From Agapanthus africanus (Eukaryota > Streptophyta > Magnoliopsida > Asparagales > Amaryllidaceae), in the NCBI GenBank assembly GCA_030015575.1, contig JASDDO010000006.1, forward strand, positions 104,090,045-104,154,044: a stretch of 64,000 nucleotides of DNA, given 5' to 3'. The translations under genes and the position numbers were made by a program. The stretch's first letter is position 1. Each line of letters begins with the position of its first letter. Below, piece after piece: positions 9,831 through 22,233 of the stretch. The notes beneath the pieces were generated by a model that searched no databases, had not been told where the DNA came from, and worked only from the letters and a program-made list of their open reading frames with translations.

Positions 9831-10496
9831 GTAGGCTCTATCATGTACGCGATGCTATGTACCAGACCCGATGTTGCATACTCACTAAGTGTAGTGAGCA
9901 GGTATCAAGCTGATCCTGGAGAGAGTCACTGGACACCTGTGAATAGCATTCTCAAGTACTTACGAAGGACTAAAGAGATGCTCTTGGTGTATGGTAACGG
10001 AGAACTCCAAGTGGAGTCTTTTACCGATTAGAGCTTCCATAGTGATAAGGACGACTCTAAGTCGCAGTCGGGATTTGTATTTACCCTTTACGGAGGGGCG
10101 GTTAGTTGTAAGAGTTCCAAGCAGGAAACCGTGGCAGACTCGACGATGGAGGCTGAATACATCGCTGCCAACGATACTGCCAAAGAGGCTGTCTGGATCA
10201 AGAAGTTCATTACTGAACTTCGAGTGGTTCCATCTATTGAACATCCAATACCTTTGTATTGCGATAAAAATGGAGCGGTGGCTTTGGCCAAGGAACCCAG
10301 GTCCCATCAGCGATCCAGGTATATTCTGAGGCGGTATCACCTGATCCGGGAGATAGTTGATCGCCGGGAGATCGAGGTCAGGAGGGTTGACACGAAGAAC
10401 AACACTGCGGATCCACTCACGAAGGCCATTCCCCAGATACAGTTTGAGAGACTCTTCGGGATGCTCGGTATGCGATACTACAGCAGCTGGCCCTAG
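9831..10496 (+). pseudogene. pol: Copia A1 pol fragment: end of RT region and RNase H
   Basis: Reading frame from GTAGGCTCTATC at 9831 encodes the C-terminal part of a Copia polyprotein: MYAMLCTRPDVAYSLSVVSR, then the RNase H region with [32 protein letters not shown] and the closing ADPLTKAIP. The frame is interrupted by one TAG at 10029-10031, directly after the first RNase H aspartate (FTD), and ends at the natural stop 10494-10496. The upstream part is separated by the B1 insertion and lies outside the window. The motifs are of Copia type, probably the Angela/Tork group, a tentative assignment. It cannot make full RNase H because of the nonsense codon. Confidence 0.85.
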
Positions 10497-10497
10497 T

Positions 10498-10510
10498 GCA
10501 AGTGGGAGAT
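10498..10510 (+). other. Polypurine tract of A1
   Basis: GCAAGTGGGAGAT directly precedes TGTTAGTTG. Its reverse complement follows the A2 and A3 LTRs at 29291 and 52591. Confidence 0.85.
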
Positions 10511-12743
10511 TGTTAGTTGTATGTATGCCCTAGAGGCCAGTATTGTACAGATGATGTATATTATATTTGATGCTTGGACATATATAGAGATGACTTTCTT
10601 GCTCGATATGATAGTATGCTATCTGGTTACTCTTTTTCTTAACATGTATACTAGTCTCTTAAAACTGTCTTATAGTTACATTTTGGTAAAGCCCTTAGGA
10701 TGTGTACATGACTACCTGGACTATGATGCAGATCATACTAGTGGGGACATGGTAGTCCATAAGTGCATCCTTCAAGGTCCCTAGTCATGGGTGTATCAAT
10801 ACGGGGCATCGATATACCAGTGTAGACTAGCGTATACGCTTCTCGACCCATGAGATGGGTGATGGATGATCCCATATCCATTGGTGTTTGACATCAGAGA
10901 TGGTATACGGGTGCTCAGTGGATACTGGGTACACTGGAAGGACTCGCCGAGAACTCCCGGATAGTATTATACCTCACGTCAGATGGCAGTTCTCAGGTGA
11001 CACTTGTGCATGTTAGTCTGTAGACCCGAGATCGTCATAGAGTCTTGTGTGATTCCCACTGTGCTTTGATCTCCACCTTACCACATCCATGAGGGCATGC
11101 AAAACGGTGGTATTTAGGTACAGTCCCGAGTCAAATGGAGGCAATGAGCGATAGGAGGGGTTTTGTCTCTCCCGGTATTGGGGGTTGATGTTGCGCTGTG
11201 CTCGATTGGCCGTAAAAGGGAAGTCCCTGGCCAGGGTTGATCAGAGATTTGCTGGTAAGTGTTACCAGTAATTTCTCGACCCGTTATGAGCCTCACATCG
11301 GCATGACTTATCGGTTATTGGGGTCTGACGTTTACCACCCCTAGACTTGATATGCGACATATCAGACGAACAGACCGGCCTGTACGGTAAGTGTTACTGG
11401 TTGGATTCACAGGAGTGTGAGCGGGCTTGCTCGTCGATCTTCTGATCGCTCAATACCCGGGTGGCCGTTATGTTTAGCAGACCGCATGCGGCTTGTGCGT
11501 GCTTGATATGATCATAATCTGCTGCCGGCGTATTGACGAGTCTTCAGAGTCCTACACAGAGGTTTCCTGGCTCAAGCGAAACGAAATAGGAGCGCATATG
11601 AGATATGTGCGGGACCGAGAATAATGCGTGTATGTGATACCGTATTTCATTCTCGCGATGAATGTTTCGATTGGTTGTATGCGATATAACCTAGTTATCG
11701 AATCGAAGATTGATTCGATAAGTCGATACATTGTATACTAGTCGGTTATGTGCGACATGACCGGATCGTTGAATCAAGTGTTGATTTAATGATTTAATGT
11801 ATAATTATATATTTGATATATTACTTTGCATTAACTAGTATTGGTTTACTTTAATAGGATTTTCTCACTTGATGTGCACATTGTATATGTGATATATTTT
11901 TGTGTGCACTTGATTGTATCATGTTTGATGATACATGTAAACTTGAGTTTGTGTAAAGATTAAACCATGGTTATATGAATGGTTAGGGTTTTGTTTACTT
12001 ATTCATTTATTTATTTTGTTTATTTATTTTGGAAAAGAAAAAAGGAAATGGTGGCTTTTCTTGTTTCTTTCATGAAGCTTCATGAAGAGTTGAAAAGTTG
12101 ACCATTTTGTTTGCTTCCCTTAACCTAACCATTCACCTAACCCTAGTTTACTCTCTACACTTGACTATGGTTAGTATATGATAAGTATTGATATTAGTTT
12201 CTTTTTTAAAAAAATAGCAATACTCATCATATTCTATCATCTTCATCTACTTCTTCTTCTTCTTCAAGAAGGAAACTTGATTCCATTAATGGCATCTTGA
12301 GTAAAAGAGTGAGAAATCCAATTCTAAAGTGAACCCACCTCCTATTTCATCATCCTCTACCTCTTGCAAAGTAGTATAGGGTGTTATCTTCACAAGTTTC
12401 ATTGCTTGGTGAAGTTGGAGCTTGATCTTGCGTTGCCTCGACGTAGATCTTCTTCGGCATCGAAGCCGACGACCTAGCCCGCCCATTTCTCCGATGATGC
12501 CGATGCTAGAGTCCAGGATCCGACATGGACAGCGAGTGGACGTCTACGTGGAGCTAAGGAAGTGGAGAACCGGATCTACAAAGGCTGTAGCCTCTTTGTT
12601 TTAGTTAAAATGTTAAATAATTTTACTTTTCGCCTAAACTCTAGTCAACGAATCCGTATTAGGGTTTCTCGGCACTTGCAAAATTTGAAATTGGCATGGT
12701 TGATGCCTTGTGAGACCACCTTAGCGTGCCTAGGAACCCAACA
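10511..12743 (+). mobile_element. 3' LTR of Copia A1 (2233 bp)
   Basis: It runs from TGTTAGTTGTATGTATGCCC to GCCTAGGAACCCAACA (TG...CA). The start resembles Angela-type Copia LTRs, which typically carry ATGCCCTAGAGGC near the 5' end. It shares blocks with A0, A2 and A3 LTRs throughout. Small open frames inside it (for example 10521-10784) are not conserved as proteins. Confidence 0.9.
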
Positions 12744-14773
12744 GATCCTGTCCTTCACTTCTAAAGCTCCTTGTTGACGTCTCTTCATTGCGATCATCGT
12801 GATCCCGGACTATAGCGATGGTTTCCTCGGAGAAATGAGAGAGCTAGGTCGTTGACTTTGAGGCCGAAGATGATCTACGTCGAGGAGACTCAAACTCAAG
12901 CTCCATCTTCACTAGGTCATGAATTTTCTGAAGAGAACACCCTAAACTAAATGGCAAGTAGTAGAGGATGATGAAATAGGAAGTGGGTTCACTTTGAATT
13001 TGGATTTCTCACTCTATTTCTTCACTTGATAAAATCTAGAAAGCTTTTCTTCTTCTTGAATAAGAAGAAGAAGAAAGAATAAGAATGAATTATTTTTAAA
13101 AAGATTAATCAAGTGAAGTCTATCATAATGCAACCATGGGTGAGCTAACCTATGTAGATACTAAACTATAGTTAATTATAATGGTTTGGTTAATGAAAAT
13201 CTTAATCAAGATAAAATGAGTGGACTTTGTCAAAGTTGCTTCAAGCTTCATGAAGCTTCAAGCCATGATAAAAGAATCCACCATTTTGAATAATTAAGAT
13301 AAATAAAAACCCAAATTATAATTAACATGGTGTATGTCACCCACCCACCCATGTTTGCATGTATCATCAATCATGATACAAACTAGTGCACAAACATATA
13401 TCACATATAGAACTTGTGCACATCAAGTGTGAAAATCAATCTTAAGTGAACCAATACTAGTTAATGTAAAGTAATATATCAAATATATAATTATACATTA
13501 AATCATTAAATCGACACTTGATTTAACGATCCGGTCATATCGCATATAACCGACTAATATCTAGTGTATCAATATATCGAATCAACACTTGATTCGGTAA
13601 CCCGGCTATATCTCATATAACCGTCCGATGATACAAATCGCGAGAATAGAATACAATATCACATACTGGTATTATTATCGGTCCCGCACATGTCTCATAT
13701 GCGCTCTTATTTCGTTTCGTTTGAGCCAGGAAACCTCCGTGTAGGACTCTAAAGACTCGTCAATACGCCGGCAGTAGGTGGTGATCATATCAATCATCCA
13801 CAAGACGCAAGCGGTCTGCTAAACGTAACGGCCACCCGGGTATTAAGCGATCAGAAGATCAACGAGCAAGCCTGCTCAAACTCCTGCGAATCCAATCAGT
13901 AACACTTACCGCACAGTCCGGTCTGTTCGTCTGATATGTCGCATATCTCGACTAGGGATGGTAAACGTCAGACCCCAGTAGCTTGATAAGTCATGCCGAT
14001 GTAAGGTCTACAACAAGCATGAAACTACTGATTACACTTACCAGTAAATCACTGCAACCCTGGCCAGGGATTTCCAGTTATGGCCAGTCGAGCATAGCGC
14101 AACATCAACCCCCAATACCGGGAGAGACGAATCCCCTCCAATCGCTCATTGCCTCCTTGTGAATCAGGACTGTACCCAAAAACCACCTGTTTGCATGACT
14201 CAGTAGAGCCGTGGTAGGGTGGAAATCAAAGCACAGTGGGAGACACACAAGACTCTGTGACGATCTCGGGTCAACAGACTAAGCTGTACCAGTGTCACCA
14301 GAGAACTGCCATTTGACGTGAGGTATAATACCATTTGGGAGTTCTCGGCGAGTTTGTCAAGTGTACCCAGTCTCCACTGAGCACCCGCATACCGTCTCTG
14401 ATGTCAGACACCAATGGATATAGTATCATCCAGCGCCCATCACATGGGTCGAGAAAATATACGCTACTCTACTCTGGAATATCGATGCCCCGTCTCGATA
14501 ATCCTACGACTAGGAACATTGAAGGATGTACTCATGGACTACTTAGGCCCCACTAGTATGATCTACATCATAGTCCTGGAAATCGAGTACACATCCTAAG
14601 GGCTTTATCAAAATGTAACAGAGAGACAATAAGTATACATGTTAAGATAAAGAGCAACCAGATAGCATACTATCATGTCGAGCAAGAAAGTCGTCCCTAT
14701 ATATGTCCCAGCATTCAATACATTATACATCTCATGTATAGTAATGGCCTCTAGGGCATACATATAACTAACA
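12744..14773 (-). mobile_element. Copia A0 LTR (minus), interrupted on its left by A1
   Basis: It begins inside the LTR at GATCCTGTCCTTCAC (equivalent to 37686 of A3) and runs to the LTR terminus ATAACTAACA at 14773. The first about 170 bp expected on the left are missing because A1 inserted there. The right flank GGTACGACC is not the polypurine-tract complement, so this is either a 5' LTR of a minus element or a solo LTR. Confidence 0.8.
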
Positions 14774-15217
14774 GGTACGACCAGTTTCCGAGGAGATGCA
14801 GTGCTGAGAACGCAGATGTCAAGAAAATGAGAAAAGATTATGCAAGAGTATCGGCCTCCGTGCAGTTCGGCATAGGCGAGATCGGAAGAGACCCTGAGCA
14901 GGTTCCTTCCAGGACACTGCTGCGATGAGATTTGCACCGAGGATCAGATGTGTCATGTGTCTTTAGAGGGCTAGCGGCCGACGACATTGACGTTGTGCTT
15001 TACGAGTGGTCGTGATAATTGGCCGAGAGGTGACCAGAGAAGTGCCAGAGCGGAAATCATTTCCGTTAGCACACCTGACCGGGATGACGAGCCGATGGAT
15101 TGCGAGATTAGTGAATCCACAGAGAAATGAAGACCCAGAGACAGAGGACGCCAGACCGTGAGCAGGAGGCAACCAACTGTTCTTTCTCTGCTAGTTTTGG
15201 GCACACCAATATTTTTC
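14774..15217. other. Unassigned 444-bp segment between two A-family LTRs
   Basis: It matches no LTR or interior elsewhere in the window. It is less AT-rich than its surroundings. The minus strand has overlapping short open frames (15204-14971 and 15172-14963, plus part of 14937-14608) without a motif I recognise. It may be the pre-insertion target DNA or a remnant of an older element. Confidence 0.5.
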
Positions 15218-17240
15218 TGTAGGGTTTCTCGGCACGCTCACAAGGTTCTACGAGGCATCAACCATGCCCGATTTAAAAATTAGCCGTGCCGAACAACCCG
15301 AAGCCGGATCTTTAAACTAGAGTTTAGGAGAAAACAAGCATGTTAAACACTTTAACACTAAGTGAGAGGGTTTACAACCTTTGTAGATCCGGTCCTTCAC
15401 TTCTAAAGCTCCGTGTTGAAGTCCCTTCGCTGCGATCATCGTGTTCCTGACTCTCGAGAGGTTCCACGAAGAGAAAGATGCAGTCTTGCTTCCGATCTTC
15501 GATACAAAGATGATCTACCTTGAAGTTTCGTTACTACAAGCTATCACTCATGAAATGATGTGAACACTCACATCTAAATGGCAAGGATAGATGAGGATGA
15601 TGAAGTAGGATTTTTGCTCTCATTTGTTTTCTTATTCTCACTCATTTTTCATCACTTAGAAAAAAACTAGAAAGCTTTTTCATGAAAAGAAAGAAGGAAG
15701 AAGAAGATGAATAATAATTAGAATCCTTTTGTGATGAATAAAGAAAAGATGATAATGATGAATAATGCAACCATGGTTGACTAAACCTTTGTAGAGATTC
15801 AACTAGGGCTAGGATTTGGGTTGAGTTAAAGATGTGCCACTTGAAAATATCTTTTTCATGACAAAATAAAAACCTTCTAGAAACTTCTAGTAAACATTAA
15901 CCCAAATCAAACCCTAATCTTGTTTAATCTCGACTAATCATGTTGCATTATTTATCATATCATGTTACAATATTATATATCACATATATAATATTTATTG
16001 TAACAAAATAAAATAATACATTTAACATATATCGCATATATATGAATGTATTACCCGAGTGAGAAAAAGAATCTTTTAGCGAGCTAATATTAGTTAATGT
16101 AATTTAATATATCATATATATTATTATACATTAAATTATCGAATCAACACTTGATCCGACAATCCGGCTATTTCCCATATAACCGACTAATATTTATCCG
16201 TACCGATTCATCGAATCAACACTTAATCCGATGAGCCGACTGATATCAAATATCGCGAGAATAGAATAAGGTATCTCATATCGCATTATCCTCGGTCCTA
16301 CACAAATCACATATGTGCCCATACTCCGTTTTGCCTGAGCCAAGAAACCTTTGTGTAGGACTCTGAAGAATCGTCAATAAACCGGTAGCAGGCGATGATC
16401 ATATCAAATACGTACAAGCTGCAAGCGGTCAGCTAAACGTAACAGACACCCAGGTATTGAGCGTTCAGAAGATCAACAAGAAAGCCTGTACATTCTCCTG
16501 TGAATCCAATCAGTAACATTACCGTACAGTCCGGTCTGGTCGTCTGATATGTCACATATCTCGCCTAAGGGTGGAAAACGTCAGACCCCAGTAGTTTGAT
16601 AAGTCGTGTAGATTTGAGGTCTATAACAGTTCGAGAAACTACTGATAACACTTACCAGTAAATCTCAGCAACCCTGGCCAGGGATTTCCGGTTATAGCCA
16701 ATCGAACACAGCACAACATCAACTCCCTATACCGGGAGAGACAAATCCCCTCCTATCGCTCATTGCCTCCATGTGATTCGGGACTGTACCCAAAAGCCAC
16801 CTTTTGCGCGCCCTCTTGGACGTGGTATGATGGAAATCAAAGCACGGTGGGAATCATACAAGACTCTATGACGATCTCGGGTCAACAGACTACTCTGTAC
16901 CAGTGTCACCGGAGAACTGCCATCTGACGTAAGGTATAATACCATCTGGGAGTTCTCGGCGAGTCCGTCCAGTGTACCCAGTCTCTACTGAGCACCCATA
17001 CACCATCCTTGATGTCAAACACCGATGGATATGGGATCATCCATCGCCCATCATATGGGTCAAGATGCGTATACGGTAGTCTACTCTGGTGTATCGATAC
17101 ACCCTCGACTAGGAATAATTATAGGATGTACTCATCGATTACCGTGGCCCCACTAGTTTGATCTCATCATAGTCCCAGTAGTCGAGTACATATCCTAAGG
17201 GCTTTATCAACATGTAACATAGAGACAATCAGAGTACATG
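15218..17240 (-). mobile_element. A2 3' LTR, larger segment
   Basis: It begins TGTAGGGTTTCTCGGCAC, the complement of the LTR 3' end, and is collinear with A3 37513 onward. It stops at the chromovirus junction after AGAGTACATG; the remaining 133 bp of the LTR resume at 29158. The left flank is CTTTTT-rich unassigned DNA. Confidence 0.85.
17236..17240. repeat. Target-site duplication ACATG, left copy
   Basis: ACATG precedes the chromovirus LTR and recurs at 29153-29157. Removing 17241-29157 restores a collinear A LTR. Confidence 0.95.
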
Positions 17241-20200
17241 TGTCACGACCCGCAGGGTACGGAACATGACCGGCACTTAAGTTACGAAACGTCTCAAGAC
17301 ATCCGTAAAATAAGTAAGCCAAAGCCCAGAAAACAAAACCAATTAAGCAAAAGAGTGAAGAAAACCCAATCAATTGAAAGCGAGTTTGTCAAATAAGTCA
17401 TGTAAAACCCTTTTTAAAAACAATACCAATTTTTCCGAAAATTTCGACAGAGTCTTCTTTGTAAATACTGGCCCCCAAAATGGGTACAACAAGAATATAT
17501 ATGAATCCAACAAAATAGGGCATCCCCAAGCGGGAGCTAGCTCTTCGCCACAAGGCGGTCACAAATCCCACGCAATATAAAACGACAACATGCAAAATAA
17601 TCATAATGAAGCATAAGAAAAACAGCATGTCGACTCAAGTGAGCTCGACCCCAAAATACAGCATAAAAGTCCACAAATCTCGCAGTCTCTTCTCTATGTC
17701 AATATACAATAATGCTGGTAGATACAGTAGATGGAGTGCTCTAGATACAAAGAATATACAAGGTGGTGCAAAAATAATAATATAACCCACATAAGAGCAA
17801 AACCTCGAGTCCAGGCAAGAGAGCAAAATAAGCAAGTGCGCCCGCCGCTACTGTACTGACGAGCGGACCTGCAAAAGGCTGTGGCACAACGGGGGTGAGT
17901 TGCCAACTCGTGAGTAATAAATAACATCTACACAGGCTATCGCATGCATGCACACAAGTATTCTAGCTTCTCTAATACAGGTATGACTGGATGCACTAGC
18001 AGGTGTGTATACAACATCAGTGTACTAGTATGTATGCAACATGAATATCTGAGGTTTCAATAGGTATATATAAGAAACATTTTATCTCCTTTTGTTTTTG
18101 AAACTCTTTTAGAATGTCAGCATAATACTCAAAGAATCGACAAGAACCTGTGTCCAGCAACGACACCTAAAAGCTGTCTCAAATCTCATAAATCCATGTC
18201 ATAGTGTCTCTGGCATCAGCCATCCGGCTGACCCGTCTCAATATCAATATCTCATCCTCTCGCGGCCCTGGTCGGTATCCTCTGGATATCCGCCGTGCCC
18301 AATGAAGTCACCGGTAGGTAATCCGTCCCCTGCCAGGCTCATCGTCAGCAACACGAGCTTCTTGCCCCGGGGTACCTTACCGGGCCCACCATGTACCCGA
18401 GACGGTTCATCCAACTCCTCGAAACCGGTCTCGAAAACCACAGCAAACTCATGGTGGACGACACTTACATCACTAGAAAACCGCAATTTACATATTTTAA
18501 AAATATAATAAGTTTAGAAATTTTGCGGCTTTCCCCCGAAATCCAGAATATCACAAAATCTCATGAAATCCTCATAAATGCATATGCCAATGATAATGAA
18601 TGTATATGGTGTCAATAATCAAGTTGCGATGTATGATTGATAGATTAGGCGTGAACAATTAATATGATGAAGTACATGCACATGAATAGCAATTCTACGA
18701 TTTCATTTAAGGAATTAAAGCAATAGCGTAAGTTTAAGTATCAATTATAGTAAAAGGGTTCAATTTAAAGGTTATCTAGTGTGGTGGCATGGCAATTACC
18801 AGGGTGTGTGTGTAAGCATGAATAGTGCTCGTGCTGCATATAAAAACCCTGGCAATGGTGCAGGTGTCCTATAACATGGTTTCGTATATGTATGTCAATA
18901 TAGGGCATGAATGTAGCAAATAATCATACAAGTATTACACCCCTAATTACTAACATTACTAAGAATCTTTTTAAGGTACTAAAACTATCGGGCGACTTGC
19001 GCCATCCAACGATAGTCCCCCGTAGATGTTACATCTACTCACCGAAATCCCTAGCTAGTCACGTCCGATCGCCGCTTTCCCCTTTCGAGCCGCGTCTGAC
19101 GTCTCCGCGACCGAACCTGGAATTTACATCAATACCAAACATAAGGTTACATACCAAGAACGATGCAAAACCCAAACGAAAACACTAACGTTCACAAGCT
19201 AGGTACAACGTGCACAAAGTCCGCGGGACACACGCGAAACTCGCAAAAATCTACAGAAAAGTCGGTTTGGCCGCCCAGCAAAACTAAAACCCGATTACTC
19301 AAAAATCCGCACTCACGCATCCTAAACGTCATAGGATATCTCAAAAATATCGTCAAGATCTCGCAAATAGTTCATCACAATATTTTAATAAAAACTAGTA
19401 AGCATTACCGTCAAAAAAGAATCGGTGCAAAAAAAAATCGCCGATTTGCGACAAAAGACTACAACCTAGCATAAACATCCAATCGCATAACTAGTTAACC
19501 ACAATCATTTTAATTATAACACATACAATACTTCAAATCACATTTTCCATAAACAAACCCTTTCTAGAATTTTATAACTAGCAATCTTAATCCAAACAAT
19601 ACATGAAAAACATTAAATTAACACTAATTTATAGCCCAATTAGCAAGTTAACCTCTTAGATTAGGTTAGCAAAACAACTAGATAACAAAATAGATTTAAT
19701 CAACTAAATAATGGTTTCTAAAACCCTAGTTAAACTCAAACCATTAACTAGGAAAAAAAAACTAGATTAGGATTAACACTAATTTAACACTACAGCAATT
19801 TAACTTACGGAACTTAACCAAAAGAATTTAATTAGCAAGAATTTATACCTCAACTAGAGATCTAGCAAGAATAAATTTGCTTCAATTGATGGCCTCAAAG
19901 CATCATGATCCAAGCTATAAAACCCAAGGTGAAAGGAATAAGGAATGAGAATTAAGTTGTGAGATTAAATTTTTGATTTTTGGAGCAATATTTTGATGAA
20001 ATTTGAGAGAGAAAGAGAAGAGGAAATGAGGGGGGATTTCCTGCAGATTTTCGGCCAGGAAAGAGGTGAGGGATGGGGGTGGGTGTTGTGAGAAAATTCC
20101 TAAGTCAACCCTCTCAAGTCAATACACCATACTTCCAAATACTATATTTTAATCAACTCTCAAAACAATCCATTTCATCACATGAATAAGGTCAAAGTGA

Positions 20201-20709
20201 GGCAAGAAATTTTCTGGACCTGATCATGGTGGGGCTGGCCTAGGGCCGAGGGAAGAGAGAGAGGGGTTTTACAAAAGAAATTTTATGCAAAAAGACCCCC
20301 TACAAGTCAAAAATTGCAAGTTTAAGCTTAAATTCAATAAATTTCATTTCCTATAATAAAAATTAGTTAAAAATCAAAATAAAATACTAAAAATTTATGT
20401 TACAACTAGATTTTAATTAACATTATTTTAAGGATTAAAATTAGCCCGGAAAAATTTGTATTTATCGCTAATTTAATGTATTTTCTTACCGGCTTAAAAT
20501 AATATTAAAAAATTGAAACATAAGGAAAAATTTTTAAATGACCAAAATTTAATAAGTAACTCATTAGCTACTAAAAACAAGCAATTACCTATCTATTTTA
20601 GGTATAATTAGCCCTAAACTGCAAAATAACAAAAAGTCGGTTTTCGGAAAAATACTGAATTTTCACCGATTTTCAGGAAAACACCAAAACGACTTTTCAA
20701 GACGCTACA
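17241..20709 (-). mobile_element. Chromovirus 3' LTR (3469 bp)
   Basis: It runs on the plus strand from TGTCACGACCCGCAGGG to AAGACGCTACA. It is near-identical to 25684-29152. Small frames in it (for example 17374-17580, 18244-18486, 18907-19188) recur in the other LTR, as expected from the duplication, and match no protein I recognise. Confidence 0.95.
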
Positions 20710-20728
20710 ATCTTCCCCACTTAAAGAA
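20710..20728 (-). other. Chromovirus polypurine tract
   Basis: On the minus strand, CTTTAAGTGGGGAAGAT immediately precedes the LTR start TGTAGCGTCTTG. The pol frame reads through this tract. Confidence 0.75.
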
Positions 20729-22233
20729 ATTCGGTCCCCGAATTTAAAAATATAACTACGCGTACCTTCGAAGAGATGGGGATATTTCTTCCACATCTCG
20801 CCCTCGGTCTCCCAGGTAACCTCCTCGCTGCTCGGGCTACGCCAAAGGACCTTGACGGTTGGTATAATCTTCGATATCAACTTCTTCACCTGCCGATCCA
20901 GGATGGCCACCGGCTGCACTGCAAAAGAAAGGTCGCGCTCTAGCTGGACTGTCGGGTGCTGAATCGCATGCGAAGGGTCGTGAAGGTACTTGCGGAGCAT
21001 CGAAACATGGAAGACGGGGTGACCATTGGGAAAGCTGGGAGGAAGAGCGAAACGATATGCAACTGCGCCAACACGCTCGAGGATCTCGAAGGGAACTACG
21101 AATCTAGGGCTAAGCTTCCCCTTTTGCCCAAAACGCATCACGCCCTTCATCGGAGAGACTTTCAGAAAAACATGGTCGCCAACTGCGAACTCTAATCTGC
21201 GACGGCGCCTGTCTCCATAGGATTTCTGTCTGCTCTGAGCTGCCCTCATCCGGTCTCGAATCAACTGTATCTTCGCTGTCGTCTCCTCAACAAGCTGCGG
21301 CCCTAAAATGCTGCTCTCGCTGAGCTCTGTCCAACAGACGGGCGATCTTCATCTCCTCCCATACAATTCCTCGAAAGGTGCCATCTGAATAGTATCCTGG
21401 AAGCTGTTGTTGTAGGAGAACTCCACTAGAGGTAAATGACGATCCCAGCTACCACCAAAGTCTAAAACGCACGCTCTGAGCATGTCCTCGAGAGTCTGAA
21501 TTGTCCGCTCTGACTGTCCGTCGGTCTGCGGATGAAATGCTGTGCTGAAGCTCAAACGAGTGCCCAAAACCTCCTGCAGTCTCTGCCATTGTCGGATGGT
21601 AAACTGAGTGCCTCGATCTGACACGATACAAGTCGGTACGCCATGTAGTCGCACGATCTCGTCAATATAGAGCTGAGCATACTGAGCGAAGCTGAAACTG
21701 GTCTTCACTGGTAGGAAGTGAGCCGCTTTCGTCAATCTATCCACGATCACCCAGATGGAGTCGTACCCTCGACTGGTCCTGGGTAGACCCACAACGAAGT
21801 CCATCGAAATCTGCTCCCATTTCCACTCTGGAATGGGTAACGGCTGTAGCTCTCCTGCGGGCCTCTGGTGCTCGGCCTTGACTTGCTGACAAGTCAGGCA
21901 TCTCGAAACGAACTCCGTAATGTCTCTCTTCATCCCGTCCCACCAGTAGGTCTCTCTCATATCATGGTACATCTTGGTGCAACCGGGGTGGACACTATAC
22001 ACTGATCGGTGTGCCTCCTCAAGAATGTCGCGCCGCAATCCATCAGCATCTGGTACGCACAGTCTAGATCCATATCGTAAAATCCCCTGATCGTCAATCA
22101 CGAACTCGGAAAATCTGCCTTGTCCCATCTGTGCCATGATCTCTGAGCAATGGTCGTCACTGCGCTGTGCCTCATATATACGGTCAAGCAACTGTGGGTG
22201 TGCACGAACATGCGCGAGCTGTCCCCCTGTCTA
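20710..22233 (-). pseudogene. pol: Chromovirus integrase with GPY/F-like module and chromodomain
   Basis: In the same frame as RT/RNase H but after a TAG at 22231-22233. The zinc-binding HHCC motif is present (H-x6-HPG ... CLTCQQ), then the catalytic triad D (SMDFVVGLP), D (IVSDRGTQF) and E (TDGQSERT). A second nonsense codon (TGA, 21349-21351, after ELYGRR where relatives have a Cys codon) precedes the C-terminal part. Downstream are KLSPRFVVPFEI, a GPY/F-type module, and a chromodomain-like IPTVKVLWRS ... EVTWETEGEMWKKYPHLF near 20790-20880. The frame has no stop before the LTR and continues across the polypurine tract to 20614. Chromodomains of this class direct integration to chromatin marked for silencing; its activity here is not shown. 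Confidence 0.9.

Larger units (their letters stand above)
9831..12743 (+). mobile_element. Copia A1 (plus), 3' half
   Basis: It contains the pol end, polypurine tract and 3' LTR. The 5' half lies left of the window beyond B1. The right junction at 12743/12744 enters an oppositely oriented A-family LTR (A0). GATCC at 12744-12748 would be the right target-site duplication; the left one is out of view. Confidence 0.85.
10511..14773. repeat. Inverted pair of Copia A LTRs (about 2-kb arms)
   Basis: The plus LTR (10511 to about 12576) is the reverse complement of the minus LTR 12744-14773, at very roughly 85% identity by eye. The spacer is about 167 bp, which is the LTR end that A0 lacks on this side. 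A transcript crossing it could fold into a long hairpin. Confidence 0.85.

Noticed and set aside
17374-19474. Small plus-strand frames in the chromovirus LTR repeated at 25817-27897
   Set aside because: Their duplication follows from the LTR duplication; no recognised domain, and indels between the LTRs change their ends.
21026-21220. Plus-strand frames opposite chromovirus pol (for example 20956-21195, 22527-22718, 24791-25132)
   Set aside because: They are antisense shadows of strongly supported minus-strand pol domains.
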